From Pontederia crassipes (taxonomy: Eukaryota > Streptophyta > Magnoliopsida > Commelinales > Pontederiaceae): DNA of 64,000 nt. The notes beneath the pieces were generated by a model, which was not told the DNA's origin, did no database searches, and saw only the letters and a list, made by a program, of their open reading frames with translations. Shown here in pieces: positions 46,920 through 58,683 of this stretch; the stretch's first letter is position 1; every line of letters starts with the position of its first letter. The position numbers and the translations under genes were made by a program. Location of the stretch: positions 59,907,453 to 59,971,452 of the forward strand of contig CM060198.1 of the NCBI GenBank assembly GCA_030549335.1, given 5' to 3'.

Positions 46920-48197
46920 TTATTGCATCTGATGCGGGAGCTCCAACTTGCAGGCCACCTTGCCTACCTTCTTCAAGATCTTGAAGGGGCTCTCGTAACG
47001 CCTAACGAGACCCTTGTGCAGATTCTTCCCACTTAGCCGAAGATGCTGGACCAGCTTCACCAGGACCAAGTCTCCGACTTCAAAGTTGAAGTCCCGTCGG
47101 GCGGTGTCCACCCACTTCTTCATGCGCTTCGATGCCTTGTGCAAACATGCTCTTGTCATGTCGTTCTGCTCATGTCATTCCCTCGTCATGCGGTGAGCGG
47201 CGGGGACTTTGCCACAATAAGAAGTGGCGACGGCCTGGGGCGTCAGAGGTTGCTGCCCCGTCACTATCTCAAAGGGACTCCGATTGATCGACTCGCTTTG
47301 TTGCAGGTTGTAAGAGAATTGCGCGACGTCGAGTAGCTTCGCCCAGTCCTTCTGATTGGTACTCACATAGTGCCTCAAGTACATCTCCAGGATACAATTC
47401 ACCCTCTCAGTTTGGCCGTCGGTTTGAGGATGAAGTGATGTCGACAAATGCAGGTTGGAACCCATCATCTTGAATAATTCCTTTCAGAAGTTTCCAACGA
47501 ATCGCCCATCCCGATCGCTGACGATGCTTTGTAGTAGACCCCAATACTTCACTACATGCTCCATGAATAACTCAGCAGCTTCAGTAGAAGGATAACTTAC
47601 GAAGCCAGCGGCGAAGATGGCATACTTGGAGAACCGATCGATGACCACCATGATGGTACCTGCCCCTTCAGACTTGGGCATGCCCGTGATGAAGTCCATG
47701 GAGACATCCTTCCATGGACGCTCTGGGATAGGTAGGGGTTTTAGAAGTCCGCCGGGCGCTTGATTGAGGTTCTTGTCTTGCTGACAAACAAGGCATGTCT
47801 TCACGAAAGCTTCAATGTCGTCCTCCATCCTTGGCCAGAAGTAGTTGTCTTCGATGAGTGCCAAAGTGCAACGGATGCCCGGATGTCCCGCCCACTTGGA
47901 GTCATGGCACTCTTGCATGATAGTGTGCCGCAAGTTGTCGAAGAGTGGAATGTAGATGCGACGTTCCTTGGTGAAGATCAGCCCATCTTCCACCCAAAAG
48001 CGGCGTGTCTCACCCTCCTTCGCTTGCTCGAACAAGTTCTTTGCCGTGGGATCTGACTCCAATACCTTCTTGATCCTCTCGATGAGGTCGGTCTGAGAGG
48101 AGCTCATGGTCGCCAATTTCGCGTGTCGACTAAGGGCGTCGACAATGACATTCGTCTTGCCAGGCTTGTACTTCAGGACATAGTCGAATTCCGCCAT
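46920..48197 (-). pseudogene. Gypsy integrase, broken
   Basis: 48197-47484 carries the zinc-binding HHCC region (HPGIRCTLALIEDNYFWP to CLVCQQDK) and the first two catalytic Asp residues (MDFITGMP; VSDRDGRF). A TGA (probably from Trp) then interrupts it, and 47468-47175 continues with the third catalytic residue (ERVNCILEMYLRHYV). A further break precedes the C-terminal part at 46920-47159. The beginning also overlaps the RNase H to integrase linker. Confidence 0.9.
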
Positions 48198-48203
48198 GAA
48201 ATC

Positions 48204-48515
48204 TTACCATCTTGCTTGCTTCGGCGAGAGCTTCTTCTGTGTTTCGAAGTAACTTGTCGCAACGTTATCCGTCTTGATGTGAAATCGCGACCCGAGAAGG
48301 TAGTGCCGCCATGTTCTAAGACAGTGAATCACCGCGGTCATCTCCTTCTCCTGAACGGCGTAGCGCCGCTCCGTGTCGTTGAGTTTGCGACTCTCGAACG
48401 CCACGGGATGCCCCTCTTGCATAAGAACTCCTCCAATAACATAGTCAGAAGCATCTGTCTGTACCACATAGGGCTTGGTGTGGTCTGACAGGACGAGCAC
48501 CAGTTCCTCTGTCAT
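48204..48515 (-). pseudogene. Gypsy RNase H domain
   Basis: This reads VVQTDASDYVIGGVLMQ, AVQEKEMTAVIHCLRTWRHY and FHIKTDN, i.e. the catalytic Asp, Glu and Asp of retroelement RNase H. It lies between the reverse transcriptase and integrase parts, separated from each by stops. Confidence 0.9.
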
Positions 48516-48639
48516 GGCTCTCTTGAGGGTGTCGAACGCTTCCTGGCATGTCGGCGTCTACTCCCATTTCACATTCTTCCTGAGGAGATTCGTCAAAGGA
48601 GTCGTGAATACCCCTTGACGAACCGCCTATAGTAGTTCG

Positions 48640-49519
48640 TCAGGCCAAGGAACGAACGCATGTCGGGAACCCGCTTGGACGGTTCCCACTCCACGATGGC
48701 CCGAATCTTCGCGTCATCCATCTTCAGCTTTTCACTTCCGACGGCATGTCCCAAGAAGTGCACTTTCGGTTGAGCGAAGGCACACTTCTCCCGCTTGACG
48801 TAGAGCTCGTTCTATCGCAACACCTCGAACACTTGTCGAATGTGCTCGATATGCTCCTCCAAGGTGCGGCTGTAGATCATGATGTCGTCGAGGTACACAA
48901 CCACGAACCTGTCAAGGAATGGCTGCAATATCTTATTCATGAGAGTGCAGAAGGTCGTCGGGGCATTGGTGAGGCCGAAAGGCATCACGAGAAACTCGTA
49001 GGAGCCGTATCTTGTGACGCACGCCGTCTTCTACACATCCTCCTCCGTGATTCGAACTTGCCAATAGCCCGAACGAATGTCCAACTTGGTAAACCATCTT
49101 GCACCGCCAAGTTGGTCGAACAAGTCCGCCACCAAGGGGATGGGGTACTTGTTCTTCATCGTAAGCTTGTTGAGCGCCCGGTAGTCAATGCACATCCGGA
49201 GGGATCCATCATGCTTCTTCTGGAAGAGAACCGGGGCGCCATATGGGGATTTTGAAGGTCGAACATATCCTGCATCCAATAGTTCGGTGAGTTGCTTACG
49301 GAGTTCTACGGGTTCCGGAGGGACGAGCCGATAGGGGACTCCATGTGGGACTTTTGATCCTGGGACCAAGTCGACGACATGGTCCATTTCACGCTTCGGA
49401 GGCAACCGCTTTGGGAGCTCCGGGGGCATGACGTCGAGGACTTTGGGAGGTGTTGGAGTGGATGACCCCAGATCTTCCAAGATGGCGGTCGTCAGGAAGG
49501 TGTGCTCTTGTTTGCGCAA
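48640..49519 (-). pseudogene. Gypsy reverse transcriptase, broken
   Basis: 49519-49031 includes [31 protein letters not shown] and [15 protein letters not shown]; a stop follows. Downstream on the minus strand at about 48900-48871 is the catalytic YLDD box ([11 protein letters not shown]), then the thumb region with further stops. The motif order is intact but the frame is not. Confidence 0.9.
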
Positions 49520-49726
49520 TCCCTTCGCTACTTATATGGCGGAGAGGGTCTTCTATTTGAGGTCTCCGCCTGACCTCACGAGGACGTTGTAAGGTCCCTT
49601 AGGATCGAAGATGACCATCGAGTTGGTGAGCGGGATGACACATGCAGCAATGTGTCGTAGAAAAGAGATGCCCGCCACCACTTCGTAGTCATCCACTGGT
49701 GCCACCATCACGTCGAAGCTTTTCGA

Positions 49727-50277
49727 TCACTTGCCGATGCGAACCTTCACTCCAAGAGAAATTCCTGTGGTCGAGATAGACTTCGCGTTCACGGTCTTGA
49801 ACGTGGCGTTAGTCTTTTGGAGTGGCAGCTTTAGCTTCTTGGCGGCCACTTCTGACACGAACAACTCCGATGCTTCTGTGTCGATGAGGGCGTTGAAGAC
49901 TTGCCCGTTCAACTCGATGTCCACATAAAGTCGCGCAGTCGATGAAGGACCTTCGAGGCGTTGATGACGCTGAGGACGTGCATTGAGCTGAGACACGCCT
50001 CCTCCTTCTCTTTTTCGTTCTCGTCGGGATAATACATTGCGTTGACTGTCACTTTCTACGGACAATCGTTCGTCCAATGTGGACCCTTGCAAATGTAGCA
50101 AGGCTTTGGCGGCTTCCCGTCCCTCTTGAACCTTTCATTATTGGGCTTTCCGTCTTGATGTCCATTGCTTTTGTCTTGATAGTGCGGCTTGCCTCCTTGT
50201 GACTTGGACTTCTCTCCCCCACCATTGCCCTTGTCCGAGGGCTTTGGTGGTGGAGTGCTCGCTTTGGCGTACTCCAC
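49727..50277 (-). pseudogene. Gag zinc knuckle and aspartic protease of the gypsy element
   Basis: 50277-50056 ends with CYICKGPHWTNDCP, a CCHC zinc knuckle that binds nucleic acid. 50101-49727 contains the protease core NALIDTEASELFVS, where the active-site triad normally DTG or DSG reads DTE, a probable inactivating change. Confidence 0.85.
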
Positions 50278-50444
50278 GAGCGACTCAGTAGTGGCGACTA
50301 GCGAGCGAAGGTTGGGGCAATCTCGTCGCTCCTACTCCGTCCTAGCACATGACTTCAAACCCTTCACGAATACCGACAGCAACGTGTCTTCGTCCACTTG
50401 AGAATTCTGTAGGCGGAGCTCGGTGAACTCTTTCACGTACTCCT

Positions 50445-51083
50445 TCAACGTGCCCTTCTGGCAAATATTGAACAACGCAATCTTGGCCTCCAGTCCTGAC
50501 TTGATAGGGCAGAAGTAGTTGGTAAGCTACCTCTTGAAGTTGTCCCACCTCTCAATGGGATCCACAATGCCACGCTCCACGTCATCGCAATGGCACCGTC
50601 CTCACTTCGGACGTTCCACAGGAAGTCGTTGATCTCCCTTGCCGACCGCTCGCCTTTGTAGGGCTTCGGCTTTGGCACATCAATCCTTGTCTCATGCGGG
50701 GCGGGCGCCTCGGGGCGCCGCCCGTCTCCATAGCGTCGCTTGAGCTACTCCCGGAAGGTCTGGAACTCTTGCTCCATCTCGAACCGCATGTTTGAGAGAT
50801 CGTTATCCAAGGTCTCCCGCATGTCCATGATTGTCGCCTCCATGGACTCGAGCCGCGTGTACAACAGCACCATCTCTTCCCGCACCGTGGCAAGGTCCAC
50901 GGTCTTCTCTAACTCTCGCTCGTGCGTTACGAGTTGGTATTGCATCTCGCCCATGTCCAACTGGAATTGGCCGAGGCGTTGCTCGAAGGCGAACATGGTG
51001 TCCTTCGAGCGGGCGCGCCCTCGATCCTGGCGGCCCTTCACCGGTGCAACGGGTTCATTCGTCATCTCCAAGTTTGACGTCAT
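50445..51083 (-). pseudogene. Gypsy gag, broken
   Basis: It begins at 51083 (MTSNLEMTNEPVAPVKG), has a heptad-rich probable coiled coil, and stops at 50745. The remainder, including KPKPYKGERSAREINDFLW, lies in other frames down to about 50445. It directly follows the primer-binding site, as expected for gag. Confidence 0.8.
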
Positions 51084-51130
51084 TTCACCTTAATCACCGA
51101 ACGTCAACTTGAGCAGTCCCAGAAACGCTG

Positions 51131-51144
51131 CTCTAATACCAATT
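51131..51144 (-). other. Primer-binding site of the gypsy element
   Basis: The minus-strand reading is TTGGTATTAGAG(C), one mismatch from the initiator tRNA-Met type TGGTATCAGAGC, immediately inside the 5' LTR end at 51145. Confidence 0.85.
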
Positions 51145-51649
51145 TGTCACGGGGTCATTTTTCGCTCGACCGACCCTTGCGGCGCCTAGACGTGCCCAAC
51201 GTCTAGGCAAGCTCTTTTGAGCGCTTTGCGGAAGCTTGCTTATGCCACTTTTTGTATGCCATAACTTTTGGGATGCACGGTCCTGAACGGACGCTTCTTC
51301 GATGGAGGCGTTTGTGAACAAACGGACACCTCGACATAATGCTCGATCGCTTGGGACGCTCTTTTGTGGGTTGTCACCCCACGCTTGAGGTACGATGCTA
51401 AATTTAGGGAAGCTTGAAATCTTTGTTGAGTAAATATGAATGATTACAACGTTTCGGGGGAACACTAGCGGGTTTCTCCTACTATACCACCATTTCGGGT
51501 GGTATGTTTGCGACGTGTGGTGTGGAGGACCATCTCCGGGGGTACACTTTTTTGAAGTGCAAATTACAAAACTAAGTATAAAAATGGATTGAAAAGAAAA
51601 ATACATAGTAAGATAACTCGACGTGCCCTGAGAAGAAGCTCCCGGGACA
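51145..51649 (-). repeat. 5' LTR of the gypsy element
   Basis: 505 bases, direct repeat of 46081-46623, ending GGGACA on the plus strand. Confidence 0.92.
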
Positions 51650-52806
51650 CTCGCGGGTTGTGCCACGCCCGTGCCCGGTGGGGTGAAACGACGTCGTATG
51701 CGCACAACGCGCAGCAGCATCAGCGGGCAGCAGACCCGCGTGCGCGCGTGCGTGGCAGCAGTGTTCGCGCAGCGGCAACGGGCTGCAGGCCCGCACATCA
51801 CTCCACAGCCGCGCCATTGCATTCGTCGTCCGTGGCAGAAGAACAATATCACGTAAGAGTTTGAGAGAGATAACATGGCACAACAAAAAAAAAAAGCTTT
51901 AAATAACAAACAGGTCAACGTCCGAGTTGCCCAGCCACGTACTTTCCTTTGCATGGAATGTTTTGCATGCATGAAATCGTCGTCAGGCGATGAACACGCC
52001 TCCAGACACGGCAGTTCCACGAACAGTCGCATTCGCAATTGCATGGTTAAAAAACAAAAAAATAGATATGGCAGTAAGTGCACACATATGCAATAACAGT
52101 AAAAGGGAATACATGCAAACTCTTATTTGCCCAATTCTCACACCAGTGCCGAGAAGAAAAAGAACGAAGCAAAAAAAAAAAATTTATCTGGACGATACAA
52201 CAGTGGTGGAGCCAGGTAATCTATGGAGTGAGTTCACAAATAATAAAATTTTTAATATATTTATTAATATAATATGTATTTTTTTCATTTTTAACATTTG
52301 TCACTAGTATTTATTTTTAAAAATATTCATTTTTTAGGATAAACAAGAATAAAATTATTTTAATTTTAAATCTATATATACACATATGTATAATTAGAAA
52401 TATTCATAAACATTTAAATAAGAATTGATATTAAAAAGTATATACTCAAATGCATGATCAAGAAATGTATTCTCCCGATAATATAAAAAATAATATTAAA
52501 TAGTAATTTTAATGTAAAAAATAAATAGTGAGCTAATTAAGCTAAAAAAATAATTTATAAATATATTTTCTGGATGAAAATTGCTTTTCAAGATATTATT
52601 TCACATTATTGTTAATTAATCTAAAATTATTTCAATGTAAAAATATGTATGAATATGAAATAAAATAATAATGTTAAAATGTATATATCTAACATATAAA
52701 TTATTAGATTATGATGATATAGAATTCAACATTTCTATAAAGATAAATCAAAACATTCCATATTCAAATTACCTTTGATAATTTCTTTACCTCAAGCGAA
52801 ATTAAT

Positions 52807-54347
52807 CACTACAAGAAAATCGCGATTTTCCGACGGATAATTTCCGAAGGTTCTAAATCCGTCGCAATTTGCGACGGATTTTTTGACGGTTCCTTTTCCG
52901 ACGGATTTTTCGACGGTTAAGACCGTCGAAAATAATTTATATTATTATTTAATTTTTCGATGATTAGGAACGTCGATATTTCCGACGGATATCCATCCGT
53001 CGTAATTTCCGATGACTTTTCCTATGGTTACGACCGTCGGAAATAAAAAAAATTAAATTATGTATTTTTTATATTATTATTAAATTTTTTCGACGGATTT
53101 TCCGATGGTCACGGCCGTCGGAAATAAAAAAAATTAAGTATATAATTTATTATATTATTATTTAATTTTTCGACGATTAGGAACGTCGATATTTCCGACG
53201 GATATCCATTCGTCGCAAAATCCGTCGCAATTTCCGAAGGTCATAACCGTCGGTAAAGGTATAATAATATTATATAAAGAGTATTTTATTAATATAACAA
53301 GCGACGGTCCAAACCGTCGCAATTACCGACGGTTCAAACCGTCGGTAAAATAAAAAATAAATATTATATATAACTAAATATATTTTCGACGGTCACAATC
53401 GTCGGTAATTATAAAAATATTTAATATTTACGATTTCGATGGTCAAAATCGTCGGTAATTAAAATTTCGTTATCCCGGTTTTTTTTCCCTTTTCCCGCTT
53501 TCTTTTCACTTTTTCCCTTTATATATATTCCTCATCCCTATTCTCTCTCTCCTCCCTCCACTCCTCTCTCTCTCTCCCTCCTCTCCTCTCACTCTCCCGG
53601 CCGCGAGCACCCTCTCCCGCGCCGGACGCCGGCGACCCTCCCACGCCGGACGCCGGCGACCCTCTCCCGCGCTGGCATATCTCTCTCTCTCCCGCTCCGC
53701 GCCGGCATCTCTCTCTCCGGTCAAAGGCCGCTGTCGGTTGGATCCGGTCGTGGCCCTTCGGATTCGGCCCCAGCGGCCGATCGGCCGCCAGGCGACCGGA
53801 TCAGGCCTCCAACGGCCGGATCCAAACGCCCGGCGGCCGGATCCGGCGTCGGGCGTTCGGATCCGGCCCCAGCGGCCGGATCGACCAGCTTGCGGTCGGA
53901 GCTGGCCCCGGCCCGATACGGCCGCTAATTTTTTTATATTTAAAAAATTATTTGCGACGGTTGCGACCGTCAAAAGATCGACGGTTGCGACGCCCATCCA
54001 AAGTTTCGACAGCTCGAACCGCCGGCCTTTTCCGGCGGTTGCAACCGTAAAAAATTTCGACGGTTCGGACCGCCGGCCTTTTCCGACGGTTGCACGGTTC
54101 GGACTGCCGGAGATTTTTCCGGCGGTTGCAACCGTCGGAAAATTTCGACGGGTCGAACCGCCGGGAACTATTCTGACAGCCAGAATCGTCGATATTTTCG
54201 ACGATTTTTTTTCAACCGTCGCAAATCCGTTTGCGACGAGCGTTTTTTCGACGGATCGATTCCGACTGAAAAACCGTCGGTAATTGCGTTTCCGACGGTT
54301 TTTGAGCTGATTACCGACCGTCGGTAATTAACGTTTTTCTAGTAGTG
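52807..54347. mobile_element. Non-autonomous CACTA (En/Spm-type) transposon
   Basis: The 1541-base element begins CACTACAAGAAAA and ends TTTTTCTAGTAGTG, the canonical CACTA inverted ends. The 3-base duplication AAT flanks both sides (52804-52806 and 54348-54350). Both subterminal parts are packed with CCGACGG/CCGTCGG repeats, the usual transposase-binding type. There is no transposase. The middle (53460-53930) is GC-rich with a TATA-like TTTATATATATTCC and a CT-rich tract at its left side; open frames there are not recognisable proteins. Confidence 0.95.
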
Positions 54348-54717
54348 AATATTTTTAGAGAAAATAAAATATTAGATTGAAGAATTAAGCTTTACAAAAG
54401 TAATTTAAATATTGAATAAAATAATAAATGATTATGTCTATTATTTAAATAATAAAGTAATATTTAATTTAAATATTATGTCACTTATTTTAGTTATAGA
54501 GCTTGTCTCATCAAAGTTGAAAATAATTGCAAACAAAAACACACCACGCATGGTCCGAACAGGAGACCTCTGCACAATGCAACATGCGGCAAACCGGTTG
54601 AGCTACCAATAGCAGTTGCTAAATTATTACTATTATACCACTTATCCAGTGGGTGCATGCACCCACTGGCACCCATGTGACTCTGCCATTGCGATACAAC
54701 ATCGAGAAAAATCTATT

Positions 54718-54732
54718 GGCTCTGATACCAAT
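54718..54732 (-). other. Primer-binding site of the large element
   Basis: The minus strand reads ATTGGTATCAGAGCC, an exact match to the initiator tRNA-Met type, directly inside the LTR starting at 54733. Confidence 0.88.
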
Positions 54733-55398
54733 TGAAAGAATTGGTTCAAATAAATAAGAGATATTATCGGAATACCTCGCAGCGGAAAAATGGATCGTTG
54801 GAGACTTTTCTACGTTGTTTCAGATTCGTTATCGGAATCCTAATCACGTACGGATAAGGACCACATGTTCATAATCCAAGTACCCAAACATATCGTCGGA
54901 ACCTCGTAGAGTTGGGCAATCCACGGACAGATTGCACATGGAGAATTGGAGATCTCTCACACACTGTAGCATGGCACTTTGGACGAACAACATCTCGTGA
55001 TTGAAGTCTGCCATGCTATTTATAGTGTATCAGAATAGCATGTAATTAAACTACATAGGTGGCATTTAGTTGCGGGTTAATTGATGGATTAAGTAGATAT
55101 TTCGCGGATTATAGTCAAACGCACCATTTATTCCATAAAAAGTACAAAGGGCAGAGTTACCATTTTGAAAAAAAGTTAATCTCGTAAATAGTGAAAAAAA
55201 GAGTGTTAATGTATTCTTCATATCATGTGGAATAGAAGTAATCCGGCGCACACTTCAAAAATTGATTAATCTACTCGATTATACCTGCTAACCCGATGCA
55301 AACTTAACCTCCAACCAAACGGTGCCATTTAACCAAAACTGCATTCTGTATGATGAGCCCCTGAATGGAAAAGCCCATTTGGGTGTCCAAATCTAACA
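54733..55398 (-). repeat. 5' LTR of the large element, containing a MITE
   Basis: 666 bases including a 252-base MITE and its duplicated target. A TATA box (minus strand TATAAATA, plus 55017-55024) lies in a good promoter position. Its left 213 bases match the partial left LTR 40851-41066. Confidence 0.88.
55069..55320. mobile_element. MITE (Mutator-like) inside the LTR
   Basis: The ends GTTGCGGGTTAA and TTAACCTCCAACCAAAC form imperfect inverted repeats. The 11-base direct flanks GGTGGCATTTA (55058-55068) and GGTGCCATTTA (55321-55331) differ at one base, fitting a Mutator-type 9-11 base duplication. It is non-coding. Confidence 0.75.
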
Positions 55399-56054
55399 AC
55401 AAGGCTAAATGTTCGTGACGAATTCGCAGCCTGATTAATAACATTTATAATCGTTTTTCACCTTTTGAGACAAGTCCATGTACCTCAAGTTGATTTTTGG
55501 CTACACTCTGACTTCCTTTGGGAGGATGATCCACTTCATAACACTACTATACTCGGATTCATCTTCATAATAAAAACTCTATTTTCTTCAAAAAAAAATA
55601 CATTAGTAATATAGATAATAATTAAAAAATTAGAAAATAAATTATCAAAGTATTTTTAAAAATTAATTTATATTTTTATTATATATTATTATAAATAAGT
55701 AAAGAAAAAATATATAAAAGTGAATATAAATAAAAGAAAAGGAGATAAAGTTATGAGTTTTTTTATATAAAAAAAGATTTCAAATAATAAAAAAATTGAA
55801 CTTAAATCATATTTAGACACATCTTTCACTTCCCATCTAAATTATGGGTGCAGTTTACCTCGTATGAAACGACCCTTCAACTTTCATCAGCCGATGCGAC
55901 GGCACACGACAACATGTGCAATTTGGCCCCGCCCTCTTCCATTTTTCTTAAGCTCGGCCTTTACATGTCCAAAAGAGAACAAAAACCAAGAGCCCCTTTA
56001 CCTTTCTCGCGTTGCTGCTTCTGCTTCTTCCTGATCAAAGATTTCTTCACCAAA
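55399..56054. other. Serpin 4 upstream region
   Basis: 656 bases between the LTR of the large element and the serpin 4 start codon, AT-rich up to about 55840. It must hold the serpin 4 promoter and leader. A frame open from 55848 runs into the serpin start, but the ATG at 56055 matches the N-terminus of serpin 1 and is preferred. Confidence 0.5.
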
Positions 56055-58683
56055 ATGGACCTCCGCGAATCCATCGGGCACCAGACCGCCTTCGCCCTCC
56101 GCCTTGCCAAGCGCGTCGCATCCTCCGGCGACGCCCAAGGCAACGTCGCCTTCTCCCCGCTCTCCATCCACGTCGTGCTCGCCCTCGTCGCAGCCGGCGC
56201 CAAGGGCCAGACGCTCGACCAGATCGTCTCTTCTCTTGCCGGACCCAAGGGCGCCGCCGCCGACCTCGGGGCTCTCGCGACCCAGATCGTCGCCCTCGTG
56301 CTCGCTGACGGCTCCGCCGCCGGCGGGCCTAGGGTATCCTTCGCGAATGGCGTTTTAGTCGACGCTTCCCTGACCTTGAAGTCTGGGTTCAAAGAGGTTG
56401 TTACTAGCACGTACAAATCCGAAACGAAGGCGGTCGATTTCCAGACAAAGGTGAGATTCTTTTAGCGGAGATCATTTTACATAATGCTGTTTTTTTTTCG
56501 GAACTTATTTCCCTTCGATAATCTCAGATCACATTGATTTATTGTATTTGTGTCGAAACGTCCAATTATTAGAGTAAAGAATTTTTGCTAATTAGGCATT
56601 CTTCTTCGCGTGAAGTCAGAAATTATTATTATTTACCTTGTTAGGTTATCTGAGCCTGAATTGGATATATTGAAGAGAAAATATGGTGAATAGAGAGCAC
56701 GCAGAGGATTGAAAAGGGTGATTTCTGACTTTTGGGGGATTAGTACAGATCGCAATAGTAAAATCCGTAGGAGGTTAAAAAGGAAGGCAATTCCACTATA
56801 AGGAAAAAGAGGAAGGTGAAGTATTGTATGGCATGACTTAGTTGTCATTATCATACAAGTGTAGTAAATGACCTTAGTATAGATCAATACTTTTTTTTCG
56901 ATAAGGAGATCAGTACTTTAATGGACGCAAGACGAAAAATTCGCTCTTGCTCCGACAACTGACAGGATCTGTAGTAGAAGATCAAAATTTCTGCACTTTA
57001 CCCAGATGGTAACAGTTAAACGGTGGTACTACTTGGATGTGCTGTTCTCATGTGCTTTCCTACTTTGTTACCAAGACCATGGTTGGAAATGGGAATAGCA
57101 AGTTGTAACAAAGTAAACATCAGGAGTTTCTTGGTATTGCCAGAGGCATCATGTTGCTTGCTGAATTTCTTTTGGTAACCACTAACTTTTTTTTCTTTAT
57201 TGAAACTTTCTTGGGCGAAAATAAAGCTATAGCTCGGGCCTTATTTCTTGCATGCCACATATGTTACCTAATATATAAGGTTAGTCATTAATCAGAGGTC
57301 TTTCTGGGAAACTAGAGTTTTCTCGTTGATCAACTTGCTTTAGTCACATCATAGCATGTGGTTATGGCTGAATTCTCTTATCCATTTTGATGTTGTAGTT
57401 TTGGAAGATTCCTTTATATTCTAGGCGTACCAGATGACAGCATGATTTTGCTGTAATATGTTTAAGGTAATCTGCTATGTCTTGATTTTAACGAACAAGA
57501 TAAGCATATTCGTGTAAAGCAAATACAACAACAACAACGCCTTATCCCACTAGGTGGGGTCGGCTACATGGATCGTACGACTTCGTTGATCCATGTTCAT
57601 GAGATTCGACAGGGTTTTACGCTGGCTGTCGGGGCCTAACACAACCCTCCTCCTTTATTCGGGCTTGGGACCGGCTATAAAACATAGGCGGAGTTCGTGT
57701 AAAGCAAATAAAATGCCCAAAAGTATTTGATATCACATAAGCAACGAAGAAACATTGACTTAGATGTAATAAACATTCATTCATATAGACTGGATTCTTC
57801 TGAGATTTTCAGTTTTGTAACTTTTTTGTTTGTCTCTGATGCTGATATTTTCTTCTTGATACTTCATTCTTGATGGAATGATATTCCTGGTGATTATAAA
57901 AAGGCTAAAGAAGTTGCAAATGAAGTCAATTCCTGGGTTGAGAGTGCCACCACTGGTCTGATCAAAGAGCTTCTACCTTCTGGGTCTGTTGACAGTAACA
58001 CAAGGTTGGTGCTTGGTAATGCACTCTACTTCAAGGGAACATGGAATGAAAAATTTGATTCATCTGAAACCAAGGATTCTGAATTCCACCTGTTAGATGG
58101 AACATCAATACAGGTACCCTTCATGACTACTAGTAAAAAGCAGTTTGTGTCCTCCTATGATCAATTCAAGGTTCTCAGACTCCCTTACAAGCAAGGTGAA
58201 GATAGAAGGCAGTTTTCGATGTATATATTTCTGCCAGATGCACAAGATGGTTTATGGAATCTACAGGAGAAGATCAGTTCTGAATCTGACTTTTTACAGC
58301 ACCATCTGCCAATGCAAAAGACTGCAGTAGGAAAGTTCAAGCTGCCCAAGTTCAAGATATCATTTGGGTTTGAAGCATCTGCAGTCTTGAAGGATTTGGG
58401 TCTACAGACACTCTTCAGCAATGATGCAGATCTCTCTGAGATGGTGGATTCATCGGCAGGAAGTAGCCTTTCTGTGTCATCTGTGCACCACAAATCCTTT
58501 ATCGAAGTCAACGAGGAAGGAACAGAAGCAGCTGCTGCCACCGCCGCCGTAGTGGCCTTGAGGGGATTGCCCTTGCCTCCTGTGGACTTCGAAGCAGATC
58601 ATCCATTCCTATTTTTCATCAGGGAGGACATGACCGGGGTGTTGCTATTTGCTGGGCACGTGAAAAATCCTTTGCTTGCCTGA
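56055..58683 (+). CDS. Serpin 4 (Serpin-ZX-like, Leu-Arg reactive loop), intact
   Basis: Exon 1 is 56055-56450 and exon 2 is 57904-58683, phase 0, total 391 aa. The start [19 protein letters not shown] and the body ([49 protein letters not shown]) are fully conserved. The hinge [20 protein letters not shown] gives Leu-Arg-Gly at P2-P1-P1', the loop widely conserved in plant LR serpins. These trap trypsin-like and Arg/Lys-specific cysteine proteases; Arabidopsis Serpin1, with targets RD21 and metacaspase 9, is the model. No signal peptide. The 1453-base intron contains an Au SINE. Of all copies here this is the best candidate for the ancestral function. Confidence 0.95.
57526..57693 (-). mobile_element. 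Au-type SINE in the serpin 4 intron
   Basis: It is on the minus strand, the longest copy in the window (about 168 bases). It includes GGTCCCAAGCCCGAATAAAG, GGAGGAGGGTTGTGTTAGGC and the 3' end CCCACCTAGTGGGATAAGGC plus a GTT run. It is flanked by a perfect 17-base duplication TTCGTGTAAAGCAAATA (57509-57525 and 57694-57710). Confidence 0.95.

Larger units (their letters stand above)
46081..51649 (-). mobile_element. Ty3/gypsy chromovirus-type LTR retrotransposon
   Basis: LTRs are 46081-46623 and 51145-51649 (TGTCACGGGG...GACA on the plus strand), alike over their length except for an indel of about 38 bases and scattered substitutions. The primer-binding site and polypurine tract are in place. 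Domain order on the minus strand is gag, CCHC knuckle, protease, reverse transcriptase, RNase H, integrase, chromodomain, the order of Ty3/gypsy chromoviruses. Many stops and frameshifts show it is inactive. The 4 bases CTCG flank both ends; gypsy elements usually make 5. It is inserted into the GC-rich leader of the 40851-55398 element. Confidence 0.93.
40851..55398 (-). mobile_element. Large nested LTR retroelement (probably copia-like), minus strand
   Basis: The right LTR (54733-55398) begins with TG on the plus strand and ends CTAACA, so the element starts TGTTAGATTTGGACACCC on the minus strand. A primer-binding site lies just inside it. A partial left LTR (40851-41066) shares about 215 bases with the right LTR. 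The exact duplication ACAAG flanks the whole (40846-40850 and 55399-55403). A gypsy element (46081-51649), a CACTA element (52807-54347) and a MITE (55069-55320) are inserted in it; without them the body is about 7.2 kb. The only coding trace is a decayed gag-like zinc knuckle near 43.5 kb. Confidence 0.85.

Noticed and set aside
50740..51093. Plus-strand frames opposite gag
   Set aside because: Antisense shadows of the gypsy gag region.
51133..52083. 316-codon minus-strand frame
   Set aside because: It spans the gypsy LTR and the outer element leader; chance open frame in GC-rich repeat DNA, matching the LTR translation at 46.1 kb.
53506..54283. Frames of 163 codons (-) and 181 codons (+) in the CACTA element
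   Set aside because: Low-complexity Arg/Pro-rich translations of GC-rich cargo and subterminal repeats; no recognisable domain.
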